From assembly GCA_019671005.1 (NCBI GenBank), contig CM033741.1, positions 5,518,001 through 5,582,000 on the forward strand: a stretch of 64,000 nucleotides of DNA, read 5' to 3'. Source of the stretch: Hibiscus mutabilis. Lineage: Eukaryota > Streptophyta > Magnoliopsida > Malvales > Malvaceae. Under the pieces are notes generated by a model. The model worked only from the letters and a program-made list of their open reading frames with translations, searched no databases and was not told where the DNA came from. Positions 12,160 to 24,467 of this stretch are shown piece after piece (positions within the stretch are counted from its first letter, which is position 1; each line of letters starts with the position of its first letter). The translations under genes were made by a program, and so were the position numbers.

Positions 12160-12470
12160 GAGAGTCCAAAGAAATGCAAATTGATTTAAGACTAAAAAAC
12201 GATAAATTTCAAATTTTGTCCAAGCAATTAAAAATATTAGACTTTTTGATAATATTTTATGTTGGGTTTTTTCAACAATATTCGAAATTTATCGAAGAAA
12301 CCACCAACCTAAAATGCTATAAAAACCAAGTTTCGAAATTTATTTTTAAAGTTTCAAAATTTGACAAAAAACACAAAAAAAAAACAACCTAAAATGTTAT
12401 ACAAAAAGTCTAACATTTTATGTTGCTTTGACAAGTTTTAAAACTTATCTTTTTAGTCGTACTCTAGACC
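12160..12470. mobile_element. Inverted-repeat element, superfamily unknown
   Basis: Long imperfect inverted arms. Left words AAGACTAAAAAACGATAA and TAGACTTTTTG recur as the reverse complement of the right arm, between 12375 and 12470. The central hinge lies near 12300. No flanking duplication was resolved. Confidence 0.5.
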
Positions 12471-14535
12471 TGTCGCACCCTAGACTTACCCTATTATATC
12501 CCGTTAATAAAACCAATTATTATCACAGACCATTTTTCATCGCTAATTCTAGATTTGAAATTAAATAATATTTTATTTATTTAATTAAATAAACATGATG
12601 ATAATTGTAACATCTAAAGGAAAACATAGACCGTCTTCTTTAAGACTTTAAGTAAAATCCTTTCAATTATAAATAGAGTTTGATTTGATAAAAAAATATT
12701 AAATCGTTTAAATGTGGTTAGTCTTCACTTTCATGAAATTTAGTTGATTTGATTTAAAAATTATTATTCTTTAAATAAAATATTAAATTCTAAATAATAC
12801 TCCCTAAATCGTAGTTAAAGCTAAAAGATTGAAACTTAACCTGTATAATTTATATGGATATAGAGAGAGGGACATGAGATGTATAAAAGGTGAATGACAT
12901 CTATTAGACCTATGTAGAAACGGTGTTAGTCACCTAAATTGGTCCATCCGAGTCAAATTTTGGCTAATGTTATTTTCAATTTCAGCTCATATAGATTAAT
13001 TTTTTATAATATAAAAATGTTTTGTTAATGTGGTCTTGGTTTACGGTAAGATTAAAATATATTAAGAAATTTGAGCTTCCATTTTCATTTGATTTAAGTT
13101 ATGTGTGAGTTTTCATCTAATCGTTGAATAAATCATGTTAAGGTTTATTTTGATTTTCGTTTCAAGTGTACGATGTAATGTTTGATTTTGGTTATAGTTG
13201 TTTTTTTAACGAGATTTTTTTTGTTTCGTTGAAATAAGAAAATGTACAACGAATACAACACATCTCAAACATAGAGAACTTTAGGACCAAGTCCACGAGA
13301 AAACTCGAAAAAAAAGTAAGACATGTAAATTGAAAGGGCGTAAAAAATATTCTCTTGAGTACGTCCTTCATCTTCCATAGAAACCTAATAATAATCATCA
13401 GATATCATTGTTTCTATCCAACTAGACGACAGGCGCTATATAGATGTAGGAATGGAGATCATGAAAATCAATCATACGTATTGTTTCTATAACGGTTTTG
13501 ATTAATTTGACAAGCTATCATAAAAGAGATCTAAACATTTGAATCATCGACTCTCTTGATCAAAGGGTGCACCGTTTAGAACTAACATAACAAGATATAT
13601 GAAAATTGTGCCACAATGTATATAAAAATCGTGTCACATAGACAGTCGAACAAACATAACAAGTCATGTGAAGAAGAAGAATCCAAAATATAAGAGTTAT
13701 TGTTTAAAACTAAAAACAAAAAAATATATAAAAAACAGACAACGGCGTTAAGACCACCTTCGGAGACCACACTCTTAAAGAAAAAACTATAGAAACAATT
13801 TTGGTTTTTTTTTTAATAAATGGTTATAGTTATTGAATGTATTGTCTATGGTTGTATTTGTAATTATAATTTGTACGACTGGTTGTAACTTCCTATAAAT
13901 AATATAAAATATTTTAAAAAAATTAATTATTGTATAAATATTCTGTATTTTATCATTTTTAAAAAATAAAAACAGTTAGAAACTGACCCTGGTGTGCTTA
14001 AAAAATAAATTTTGATTCGATTTGATCCGAATACAAAAACATCTAAAATTATAAGGAAAGCAAATTGAATAGTTAGAAAAGAACAAGGCATCCAACGTCT
14101 CTCAAGTGTCGGCCATAGTTTGAAAGCAACGGCTCAGGCGCGGAGCAAGCCAGCATTATTTGTGGGTGTGGCCAAGGTGGTAGGGGCCCAAGTGCCAAAC
14201 CTCTAAGTTTGGATCCCACCTCATTCCACATGGTTAGCAATACGTGCATATACCTTTCAACAAAAAAGCAATACGTGAATATATATATAGCTTTAGAAAT
14301 GAATTTTAATAAAAATAGATTCGTATAAAATATGAGTCAAATCGAGTTTAAATATAATATTAAAAGGTTAGATTTAGGCTCATCTTGATCACTTTTTAAT
14401 TTTATAATATGTTATTTTATTTATATATATCATATAATTATTAAATATATAATATTATAACATACTAAGTGTTAAAAATACGCTAAGTTATTAATGTTTA
14501 AAATTTAAATAATAGGAAGTTATCTATAAAAAAGT
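12471..14535. other. Intergenic DNA
   Basis: AT-rich, non-coding as far as can be seen. Short open frames at 13192-13398 and 13582-13770 on the minus strand have no recognisable domain, and their T/A-run composition argues against real genes. Confidence 0.3.
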
Positions 14536-14700
14536 AGGTGCCCGACAAGTGTCTCAATAAAAAAACGGATGATGTTTATCCTAGGAGACACGGGTTCAAA
14601 TCTTTGTCTACAAGGTGTATGCGTATTGTTAAAAGGTTAAGAATATCTATGAACAGATATTACCTTGTAATTACATTTAGACTATTAAAAAAAGTAAAAA
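14536..14700 (+). mobile_element. tRNA-derived SINE, probable
   Basis: The sequence has a B-box-like GGGTTCAAAT (14592-14601) preceded by GGAGACAC, with a GGTGCCCGACAAGTGTCTCA segment upstream in the A-box position. The downstream part (TTAAGAATATCTATGAACAG at about 14638 and on) recurs in diverged form near 33140-33190, as expected for members of one SINE family. The ends are not sharply defined. Confidence 0.5.
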
Positions 14701-14984
14701 GTTATATAAAATTATTAAATATTAAATAAAAAGCACATTTTAAAAAAATTGAAAAAATGTATGCTATCTAAACAAGTTTGGATTAATTATTTATAATAAA
14801 AGCAGATTCAGATAACATATATGATTAATTACATGAAATATTCTCGAACTATGATCTAGATTTTAAATTAATCATAAACTTCAAAATGTTTTAAAGTAGT
14901 TCTCAGATAATTAATATTGTACCAATCAAGTACTTCTATCAATCTATCTATTAACCATGTTAAATGTCATTTTAAAAATGACAC

Positions 14985-15186
14985 TAGGGACGGACGTAAA
15001 ATTTTATGTTTGGGGGCGAACCTATAAAATTTTAGGGGAGACGAACTTATAAGATTTTAGGGGGACAAAATAGATTTTCAATAAGAAATATATAGTACAT
15101 TTCTAAATAATTTCTAAATTATATAGGAATTTCAAATTTTTAAGGGGAGGATCGCCCCCTCCAGCTCCCCTCTAGGTACATCCCTG
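14985..15186. mobile_element. hAT-like non-autonomous element (TAGGGACGGAC end)
   Basis: A 202-bp unit. The left end is TAGGGACGGAC and the reverse complement of the right end is CAGGGATGTAC. The flanking octamers are AATGACAC (14977-14984) and CACGACAC (15187-15194), 6 of 8 matching. The interior has repeated GGGGGCGAAC / AGGGGAGACGAAC words and no coding capacity. The imperfect duplication fits an older insertion. Confidence 0.6.
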
Positions 15187-15469
15187 CACGACACATGTAG
15201 AATGTGTTGAGTAAATTATAAACACACTTGTACCCTTTTATGGATGAATTGAACATGACGTGTTACAACCATAAATATTTTTAACACGTCAGATCTAATA
15301 TGTTCATGTGATATTATATTAAATTTACAATTTGATTCACATGTTTTTAAATATATTCTGCATTGTATCTAACTAGTTTTTAATGTCTAAATTGACAAAA
15401 TGAAAATATTTCTCTACAAATAACGTTAGAACCATGTTGAATGTCATTCGTGTGTGTATATATATATAT

Positions 15470-15585
15470 TTTTATATAGGGGAGGGAATGAAAATTTTAC
15501 TCTTGATGGATCTTGAACTCACAACCTAAAGAAAATTAAGAGAGTTAACGGAAAGCTCTTACCACCTGCTCTAGAAATTTTTTAT
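15470..15585 (-). mobile_element. tRNA-derived SINE fragment, probable
   Basis: On the minus strand GCAGGTGGTAAGAGC resembles a Pol III A box, and GAGTTCAAGATCC about 40 nt later resembles a B box. An AT-rich tail follows. The boundaries are approximate. Confidence 0.45.
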
Positions 15586-15589
15586 TGTC

Positions 15590-16253
15590 ATTTCTATATT
15601 TTAAACATTTAAAAGATAAAAAAATGATATTTAGCCCCAATTCAACCTTGCATGGGGAAGTTTTTTTTGATAAAAATTATATTAATTGCTTTCATGATTA
15701 TCATATTCTTGGACCTACTTAGGCCATGACCCGTCCCATGAAAAAAACTATAATATATATATATATATAATTAGATGTGTTGGGGTTTGGGTAAGTATGA
15801 AAAAAAGCGAGGATCTATTGCAAAAGTATGATTTGATTTTTTAAGCCTTATAGTTTAAAAAATAAACCTGAACAAACCAAAAGGTAAAAAGTAGAAAAAG
15901 GAAATGAAAGTTTTCTGTAAAATTAACAATAACTCAGAAAAGTTGAAATTTTAATTAATTAAATATCATATATGTATAATATTTTCATTATATTTTACAA
16001 GTAATATATAATTATTTTTAATATATATATATATATATTTGCTACTAATTGATAAAATATTTTTTTAAACAACTGGATTTTGTAAGCATAGCTAGATTTT
16101 ACTATAGTATATATTGATGATAAAACAAAAACAAAAAATATAATTAAAATATTAAATATAAATATTTTAGTAAAAATCTATTACTCGTCTCCGTTGCTTT
16201 TAGAAAAAAAGATAACTAAAAAGAGGATAAAATGTAATATATATTTTTATGGA
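15590..16253. other. Intergenic DNA with TA microsatellites
   Basis: AT-rich spacer with short (TA)n tracts near 15752-15770 and 16021-16040. No gene was supported. Confidence 0.3.
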
Positions 16254-16492
16254 AAAACTTTGATACATAGGCTGTGTAAACTTTAGTTTATATGTGCCTT
16301 ATAGTTTTAGGGGTTAGGGTTTTACTTTAGGGTTTAAAGTTTAGGAGTTTAGATTGTAGGATTTAGAATGTAAGGTTAGTGTTTAAAATTTAAAGTATAT
16401 GGTTTATTTTTTTAAAGTTAGGGTTAAAAATTCAAGATTTGAATTTTATAATGTAAATATGTATTACACAGTTTGTATATCAAAATTTTACT
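16254..16492 (+). mobile_element. MITE-like element with degenerate TTTAGGG-type interior (family A, copy 1)
   Basis: The left end AACTTTGATACATAGGCTGT is matched by the reverse complement of the right end (ATTTTGATATACAAACTGTG). The interior, about 16305-16440, is a decayed series of TTTAGGG/TTAGGGTT words. Related copies lie at 35628-35869 (opposite orientation) and 36537-36782. No coding content. The superfamily is unknown. Confidence 0.6.
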
Positions 16493-16959
16493 CTATTTTT
16501 ACTATTTTAGTTGCACCTTACAAGAGGAGTTAATATTTAAATAAGTTAATTTAAGTTTATATTTTCTGACTTGTTTTCACGACAAATAAATTAAGCCATG
16601 GATAAAAAATATTTTAAAAAATACTTTAATTTTACTTAAATAAAAATGTAGATAGTAATATAAATTTTAAAATTATCGAAGAATGATTTAAAATTTTAAA
16701 ATTATATATGTATTATTGTAGATATTTTTCTTCTATATAAATTAACCCAGCCGATTATATTTTTTTGAATTCGTCACATCATATTAATATTATAAATAAA
16801 TTATTACCTAGTATATTGAAAGTAGAATTTTTAACTAAAACTTTTGATTCTCCAAATAAAATTAAAATGTCATAATATTAATTTAATTAATATTTTAAAA
16901 CTAAACAATTAATACACATTAAGATTTCTAACCTCGCTCTTATAGTTAAATTCTGGATA

Positions 16960-17430
16960 AATAATGTTTGTTATAAGGGGTCCAATTTTTTCAATAATTA
17001 TTATTAGGGGCCTATTTTTCCCAATATTTATTATTAGTGGCATACTCTTAATTTTTTTCAATACTTGGTATTAGACCCAATTTTTTTCTAATACTTACAA
17101 TTAGAGGCCCAATTCCCCCATATTTGTTATTAGAGACATTCTCTTAAAATTTAATTTTTCAATATTTGTTATTAGGGTCCAATAAAGACATAATTTTTTC
17201 CCAATATTTATTATTAGGAACATACTCTTAAAATTTAAAATTTTTCTAATATTTGTTATTAGAAACCTATTTTTTAATAATTGTTATTAGATGTCTATTT
17301 TTAAAATTTATTTTTTAATATTTATTGTCAGGGGCCTAATTTTTTTCTAATACTTTTTAAATTCAACTTTTAATATTTATTATTAGGAGCCTAATTTTTA
17401 GGGTCGCCCTTGGGCCTCTAAAATCTCAGA
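16960..17430. repeat. Degenerate tandem array on a TTATTAGGGGCC theme
   Basis: About eleven imperfect units of roughly 30-60 nt. Each combines a T-rich run, an (A)ATATTTATTATTAG core and a GGGCC/GACCC/GAACC step. Unit cores occur near 17005, 17030, 17070, 17100, 17130, 17170, 17210, 17260, 17290, 17330 and 17385. The array ends in a GC-richer segment (GGGTCGCCCTTGGGCC). Termini of a host element were not identified. Confidence 0.6.
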
Positions 17431-17439
17431 AACGACTCT

Positions 17440-18051
17440 GATTACTCATCGATTCAACCTGATCCAATACATGGTGATTTTGAACATATACAATAAGAGC
17501 GGTCGCACGTACCTTCAGGAAAAAAAGGTAAAAAAATAAGTTAGATCAAATGCTTATAAAATAAAAATATTGTTGTAATTTATATTTTGAATTTTATTAT
17601 TCTTATTTTTATTTAAAATTCGAAATATAACACACATCAAATCAAAAATAACATTTAATTTTTTAAAATAAAAAATTTTATTTTATAAATTATACATGAT
17701 CTCTTATATCATTAAATTGAACTTGTGTATCGAAGGACATGTTTGGTCAAAAGACAAGGGGGGAGGACAGTGCAACACGCGTCAATTGAGATATCGTATA
17801 TCCATATCCTCGTGTAATGTTCCGACAATTTGCAAGAATTCATTGGCTCTGCAATCTACCTTCACTTTCTGTATTGCAGCTTACAAAGAGAGAGAAAAGG
17901 AAGGGAAAGCTAAACATAAATTTAGTGATGAAAGTTGCGGTAGACTCGGATCCTGTCCCCCTTCTAAATGGTCCAAACAAAGTCCCCGTACAATCAAACG
18001 TTTTGACTCTCTCTCCCTCTCTATTCAGCATTGTTATAGTAGGAAAACCTA
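17440..18051 (+). promoter_or_regulatory. Upstream region of the trihelix gene
   Basis: About 600 nt in front of the PTL-like start codon. The last 200 nt are less AT-rich and contain a pyrimidine-rich CTCTCTCCCTCTCTATTC tract (18010-18027) typical of plant 5' leaders. No unambiguous TATA box was found. Confidence 0.35.
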
Positions 18052-20057
18052 ATGGAAATGGGTGATCAGTACGGCCTGCCTGATCTCCGGCGGCTTTTGA
18101 CAAGCAGAACTCATTTTCCGGCATCATCCCTACCCTTGCCTTCCGACCCATACCTTGCTCATAGGAACATGGCTCCGGCAGTTCCTTACCACGATGCACC
18201 CTACATGCTCAGCAATGGGATTGCAATGCCTAGTGGTGTGCTTAGGTTTAGCACCGGCACCACCGCTGCTTTTACTGCTTCAGCTTCTGCTGGTGACGGT
18301 GGTGGCTGTGGATGGAGTCTGGGAAATTTCGACGGCGGGAACAGCCGGTGGCCGAGGCAAGAAACTCTTACTCTTCTTGAGATCAGATCTAGACTTGATT
18401 CCAAGTTCAAAGAGGCTAATATAAAAGGACCCTTGTGGGATGAAATCTCTAGGTATATATCAGAAAACCCTATTTAGCTTTCATCTTCTTCCTTTCTTTC
18501 ATTTGGATTTCCATTTTCGTTTACTTCTTTTATGGAGTTTATGCTTAACAAGAAAACCCTATTTAGCTTTGCTGAGTGAAACCAGTTTGTCTTTCTACTT
18601 ATATGAAAAGTCGCACAAGTATTCAATCAAATGATCTTTTTTCTTCTTCTTCCTTTCAGATGGGTTTTTATTAATTTCTGATTGAAAGCAACAGAGCTGT
18701 GAGTTAACTCAGAGATGCAGCTGTTCTTCCCTGTAAAAATAGAAATGAAAATTACTTTTTTTTCACTACTTGTACAAAAATTACCTAGTTTTGCAAAAGT
18801 AGATAAGCACTCCCATTCCTTTACTTTCAAAAACAAAAAACTTAAAACAATATTTAATTATTTATATATAAAAAGGAATTTTTGGGAATAATATTTTAAT
18901 CCCTTCTCAATTAAAAAAAACATAATGACGTCCATAGCTATTAGAGGAATGTTGGCGTATAATTATTATTTTTTGAAGTTAGCATACAGTAATTCTTTAG
19001 TTTCTATTTGGTACATTTTTTAATTATTTTATGTTTAATTTGTTGATATACTTGATCTTGGTTTAGAATAATGGCGGAGGAATATGGATACCTGAGAAGT
19101 GGGAAGAAATGTCGGGAAAAATTTGAAAACCTTTACAAATACTATAAGAAGACTAAGCAAGGTAAAGCCGGAAGACAAGATGGGAAAAATTACAGGTTCT
19201 TTAAACAGCTCGAAGCCATTTATGGTGAAACAAGCAGTCTTCAAAGTTTAGTCCCAGAAACCAACATTCATGTCCCGCCGCAGGAATCCATGCAGGAACA
19301 AAGGATGAGCGAGAGCATCAGTTTCTCCGAATCCGAGGATTCGTCGTCTCAGAACATGGACGACGAAGAAAACGACGAGCTTTCGACCGTCGCTTTCACG
19401 GCGAAACGGCCGAAGGGGTGGAAGATGAAGAAGGTGAAGGAGTTTGTGGATTCGCAAATGAAGAGGTTGATCGATTCACAAGATGTTTGGATGGAGAGAA
19501 TGTTGAGGGTCATTGAAGAGAAAGAGCGAGAAAGAGTTTTGAAAGAGGAGGAATGGAGGAGACGTGAGGCTGCTCGGTTCGAGAAAGAACATGATTTCTG
19601 GGTTAAGGAAAGAGCTTGGATTGAAGCTCGAGATGCTGCATTAATGGCGGCCGTGAGAAAGTTGGGTAAAACCCAGGACGAGATCAACACAACCAGATGG
19701 AATGAACATCAACATGAATTCTCGACCTTGGAACGAAGATTCCAGGAAAACAATGGGTATTCGAAGCAAAGCATGTGGGAAGAAATAGAAGCGAAAATGG
19801 TGAGTTTGGGGTATCAACGTGAAGCAAACAATGCCGAGTGTTACAAGAAGCGTAAAGAGGATCATTTTCAGCAGCTTGACGCCATTGATGGTCAAGAAAA
19901 CAAGAGCTTTTACAGTGCGAAACAGATGGATTCATCGTCGTCGCCTTCGAGTTCTTATGACATCAATTCGTTTCATATTTCTGCAGTAAACCATGCAGAT
20001 CAATGGGACAGGTACGGATTGAAGATGACGAGTAAGGGAAAAAATCAACAAATTTAG
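18052..20057 (+). CDS. PTL: PETAL LOSS-type trihelix transcription factor with eroded second trihelix (463 aa)
   Basis: Two exons, 18052-18452 and 19067-20057, with matching phase. The N-terminus MEMGDQYGLPDLRRLL resembles the QYGIPELRQLM start of Arabidopsis PTL. The first trihelix (about residues 99-187) is intact: RWPRQETLTLLEIRSRLD, WDEISR, then GKKCREKFENLYKYYKKTK, with the Trp/Trp/Phe core at 100, 129 and 153. A charged coiled-coil segment (about 245-335, many Glu/Arg) follows. The second trihelix (about 344-407) keeps RW and MWEEIEAKMVSLGYQR, but the third helix is replaced by AECYKKRKEDHFQQLDAI, without the usual CKEKWENINKYYKK. GT factors bind GT-elements; PTL shapes sepal and petal growth. 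The paralogue EDA31 is an alternative identity. ATG 18058 is an alternative start. Confidence 0.88.
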
Positions 20058-20215
20058 AGCTTAAGATAGGTCCTTTAAGCAAATTTCTTATCTCGAATCT
20101 TGTGAACAGAAAATATATGCACGGAAATGTTAATATTTTATTACGATTTAAAATAGTTGGGATCTTATGTGACTATCGATATGAGATAAGAAAATGTTTT
20201 AACTACATTTTTTTA

Positions 20216-20359
20216 GTTGGAAAGGAGTAAGCTGTAAACGAATCAAACGTTCAGTGAATCGTTTGTGAACCATTCGGTGAAAATTTTTTTGTTGGAAAGG
20301 AGTAGGCTGTAAACGAATCAAACGTTCAGTGAATCGTTTGTGAACCGTTCGGTGAAAAG
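20216..20359 (+). repeat. 75-bp tandem duplication at the left end of a hAT-like element
   Basis: Two adjacent copies start at GTTGGAAAGGAG, 20216 and 20291. They differ at only a few sites (TAAGCTG versus TAGGCTG, CCATTC versus CCGTTC). The unit includes the host flank GAAAGGAG and the element's terminal repeat, so it arose after insertion or by tandem end duplication. Confidence 0.85.
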
Positions 20360-23300
20360 TTCGTTTATGTTCGTTTATTAATTAATCGAACGAACATAAA
20401 CTAAATTCTATGTTCGTTTAATTAAATGGACGAACAAAGGGCTCGTTCGTTTATTTAAGTTCGTGAACATCCGGTAACTCGTTCATTTATGAACGTCCGG
20501 TAACTCGTTCATTTATGCTCGTTCGTTTATGTTAGCTTAAATTTATTCACACATATTCATTTATATTTATTATTTTTCGTAACAAAAGTATTATATTTAA
20601 AAAATTAAATTTATTCGCATATGTTCGTTTAATTTTATTCACATATGTCCATTTATGTTTGTTCGTTTATCATTTTAACGAACGAATTACATGAACGAGC
20701 TACATTCATTAGCAAACAATGTAATACCCCTATATTTGCTATGTTGATTAAGGGTCATTTAGTACTAAGATAAGGGCTTAAAAGCTTACTTAGTGACTAA
20801 AATGACAAAAGTGCAAAAGTTAGGATTTTCTCAATTATGGACTGTAGAAAAGAATTTTCTGAGGTTTTAAGGTGTCATGTGATAAAGAACGAGTAAAATA
20901 GGATACTCGCAAAATTTGGTTAAAATCCAATGAAAATTTGAATGGGAATTCAAGGTTACAGTTTAGTGACCAAAATGATAAATTTTTAAAACTTGGGTGG
21001 TACAAGTTGAAATATGAAAAGTTAAAGGACCAAAGTTGTAATTTCCTAAATTTTAGGTGTTTTATTTCATAAATAGATAGAGCACCCATCGGTGTGGATC
21101 GAATGAGGAATTACTGGTTTGATCCGATATTTTGATTATTGGGAAATCGCAATCAAAGTTTAAGTGGAATTTAGACACCCGGATCGAACTGAAAAATTAT
21201 GAAATTTTACCATATGATAGAGAAAGGTTATAAAAGTCATTTCCAAGTGTTGGAAATATTTTAGGTCAATTTAAGATGAATCCTATAATTATTTTGATTA
21301 AGGAATTTAATTAGTAACAAATAAAATTCTTGGCATTTATCGATAAATCGGATCAAGCTAAAATTTCAGAGATGATTCCAAGGACTTTGGAAGAGTTATA
21401 ACATATTATTTTATGAATATTTGGAGAATTTATCAGTAATTATTTTATTCTGTACATAGATTAAACAGATCGTGGAGAAAAATCTGATGTAGATCCCGAG
21501 AATAAAAATACAGTATAAGATATCGAATTTCGATTGAACTGCAAAGTTAAGCGTGCTCAAGGCATAGGATGGGTGACCTATTGGGAAGGTTTTATGTCAG
21601 TACTTGATACTGATAAAAAGGAATCAGTTCGAGTTAATATTATTCGTATGGATATTTGATAAAGAATTATTAAGAGAATTTTTATCCGATAAAGATTTCG
21701 GGTAAAATCATCATTATATTGGACCGAGTCAAAATTTTAAGTTTGACTTCATAAATATGGAATATTTTATTTGAAAATATTATTTATTTTTCAGATATGG
21801 AAATAAGGAATTTTTAGAATTTATTTGATAGTCCGGTGAAGGGGAATCGCAGAAGAAGTAGTAAGTGAATATCGGGAAATCAGATCGAATCGAAATTTCA
21901 GAGGCTGCACCATAAGTCACAGAAAATTCATAAAATATTATTTTATGAATAAATTATTAATTGGTGGGTTGTGATCTAACTAGAATAGTTGGATTTTTAC
22001 AAAATGGCAAAATTAGTGATTTAAGTGGCTAGTTTTGGTAATTTGGCCACAATGGCAATTTTGAAATATTTTGAAAGTATCATGGGTAATATGGTAATTT
22101 CCCATGTGAAAACATTACTCTAGTTTGGTTAGAGTTTAATGGAATTTGGTTGGAATTGAACTAGAATGGTAACTTGTAAATTATGATTCAGTTGGAGGTT
22201 AATTTTGGAAAAGTGACTAAATTGAATAAAAAATTCAATTTATTATTACATGTGGCATAAATTTAAAAAATATGAACAAAAATGTTCATCTTCCTCCTCT
22301 TCAATTCGAATTAATAGAGAAAATGGGGGAAAATACACAAAAAAAATTTCTAGGCATTTTGAAGGCTCCCGAACAAGATTCAAGATTCGAGGTACTATGA
22401 AGGAAATGATCTAGTATAATTTAGTAAGGCCTGCTAATAAATGGCGCAGGTGGGAGTAATTTTTATTTATTTATTATATATGCGAGATGAATAAATGCAT
22501 TTTTATTTGTTTATATATATATATATATATGATGTGAAGAAGACTTGCAATCAGTCAACTTTGATAATAATGAAAATGTATGTTGATCAAAGAAATATTA
22601 AATAGCGTATGTGATACATGGATTTGGCATAATAATTTACTTGAGATAAATTGGATTATAGATTTTGGGTATGAAATGTTCATTATCGAATTATGGTTGA
22701 TAGTATTGATGAATTGGATATTGAAGGTGAAAGTATTATATTGTTATGCCCAAGTACTAATGAGACAATGTAGGCACTACGGTGCTGAGACAATGTAGGC
22801 AGTGCCGTGTTGAGATAGACACTAAGGTGTTGTGCGAGGAACAAAGGGCGTCCTCAAGTACGTACTCATCTCAATCGCTTCGGTGATGCAGATGCTCCGG
22901 TGTTGTAGACAATACGGTGTCGTGATGACTCGCGTACTATGGCATCACATGATTTTGTACTTTGGACTATATTAGAGAATATGATATGCAAATGATTGCA
23001 TGATGAAAGTATGACTATATTAGAGAATATGATACGCGAATGATTGCATAATAAAAACACGACTACTTGATGATCATGAACCATTGATATCAAGATTCTT
23101 AAGATAGTCATGATATATGATTATTCCTGCATTACAGATGTCATGATTTTATACTTTGGCTATAATACTTGAAATGCAGGTATGCAATTAGTTAAGCTAA
23201 AAACTTAATGTACACAAGACTGATAAGATAGATAGAATCCTATGATTTGACAATTATATTGGTTAAATAAATTATACATGCAAGGTAGTTCTATACATGT

Positions 23301-24053
23301 TTAAAATGTTATCAACTGCAATTGGAAATCGCTTGCCAATCTGCATAGTTGTGTTATTATAATCATTGTTTTACATTATTATGATTATGCCTCATTAAGT
23401 TATATTTAACGTGTGTTTTGTATCACACGTAGGTACTTTGGAATAGATAGCAGAGGAGGAGCTGTACATCATTGGATCAAGTTAGTCGGTATTATTAGCA
23501 AGTATCACCATATCCTAGTAGATTGGGGCATGTATAGATGTAAAATACGTAGCTATTTTGTATGATTTAGAAGCATGACTTAGTTTGAGGAATTAAGAAT
23601 ATTAGAAAAGATACTTCAAATGATTTTAAACTTAGTTGGTTGATTATCGCGTAGCGATTTTAAAATCAAGAAAGGGTCTAGATATTACACATAGTTTTCA
23701 CCTTGAATTATATTTTTATTTTAATAACTGCTTAAAGTATTTTATAAACCAATTCAGGGTCGAAACTAGGTGACTCTAGACAGATTTGTAATTTAATGAA
23801 AACTGTGAAATGGTTGTTTAATCAAATTAGTTTTGCATATTAAAAAAAATTTACAAGTCTGAAAATCAGTGTAAAATCAGTTAGAAACATCTTTAATGTG
23901 TATTCGAATATCGAATATACGTTAAGGGTGTTACAAACAAACACGAACAAGAAATTATGTTCGCTTAGTTATTTGTGTTTTGTTTAGTTAAAATTAAACG
24001 AACGAACATGAACATACCCTCGCTCATGTTTGTTCGGTTCGTTTACGACCCTA
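20228..24053. mobile_element. hAT-like element built of degenerate GTTCGTTTA repeats, interrupted by a solo LTR
   Basis: The left end TAAGCTGTAAACGAATC (or its duplicate TAGGCTGTAAACGAATC at 20303) pairs with the reverse complement of the right end, TAGGGTCGTAAACGAACC. It is flanked by a perfect 8-bp direct repeat, GAAAGGAG (20220-20227 and 24054-24061). Excluding the LTR insertion the element is about 605 bp. Its interior (20350-20710 and 23941-24050) is a degenerate array of GTTCGTTTA / GAACGAACATAAAC words. No transposase was seen. The structure matches the other word-repeat hAT-like elements in this window. Confidence 0.78.
20720..23935. mobile_element. 3.2-kb solo LTR with 5-bp target duplication
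   Basis: The 3216-bp unit starts TGTAATACCCC and ends AAGGGTGTTACA, so its ends are TG...CA inside a short inverted repeat (TGTAAYACCC). It is flanked by a perfect 5-bp direct repeat, AACAA (20715-20719 and 23936-23940). No gag-pol frames and no second LTR are present, so it is best read as a solo LTR left by LTR-LTR recombination. LTRs of this length with TGTAACACCC-type ends are common in Ty3/gypsy (Del/Tekay-like) elements; that assignment is inference. Within it, at about 22755-22930, short direct repeats (GACAATGTAGGCA..., ...GGTGTTG) recur three or more times. Confidence 0.82.
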
Positions 24054-24061
24054 GAAAGGAG

Positions 24062-24459
24062 GGAAAGTTTAAACAAAAAGTTTTGATTAGCGGTGAGGGA
24101 TGAGAAAATGATGGGAGATTTGATCTTTCTTGTTTTATCAATGTAATATTGTAAGAACTTGTTTTATCATTGTAATATTGTAAGAAACTGAGGATTGATT
24201 TTTAGTCGGAAATTAACTTATTGATTAATTAATTCATTAGTTCTTAAATATTAGTAGGATGAGCTGAAAATATAAATATTTTAATTTTTAGCTGAATTCA
24301 TTATAAGCATATTGAATTTGAGTAGTCTGCTACAAAAAATTTAAATGCTGGAATTTGATAGTGTTGAATTGAATCTGAAAATAAAAACAATTAAGTTTTC
24401 AATTTTAATTTTATCTTAAGATTTCGAAATTCGAACATATGTGTGTAAGGTATGTATCC
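24062..24459. other. Intergenic DNA, no feature seen
   Basis: AT-rich spacer with a short imperfect duplication (TTGTTTTATCA...GTAATATTGTAAGAA) at about 24129-24188. Confidence 0.3.
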
Positions 24460-24467
24460 TATCAAAG

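Noticed and set aside
16300..16440. Interstitial telomere
   Set aside because: The TTTAGGG words are degenerate and lie between inverted ends that recur elsewhere, so a MITE-like element is the better reading.
18201..18410. Open frames on the opposite strand of the PTL-like exons
   Set aside because: They overlap well-supported coding exons and look like codon shadows.
22580..23111. Short open frames inside the 3.2-kb LTR as gag remnants
   Set aside because: No zinc knuckle, protease or polymerase motif; the region lies within TG...CA termini with a direct target duplication, so it is LTR sequence.
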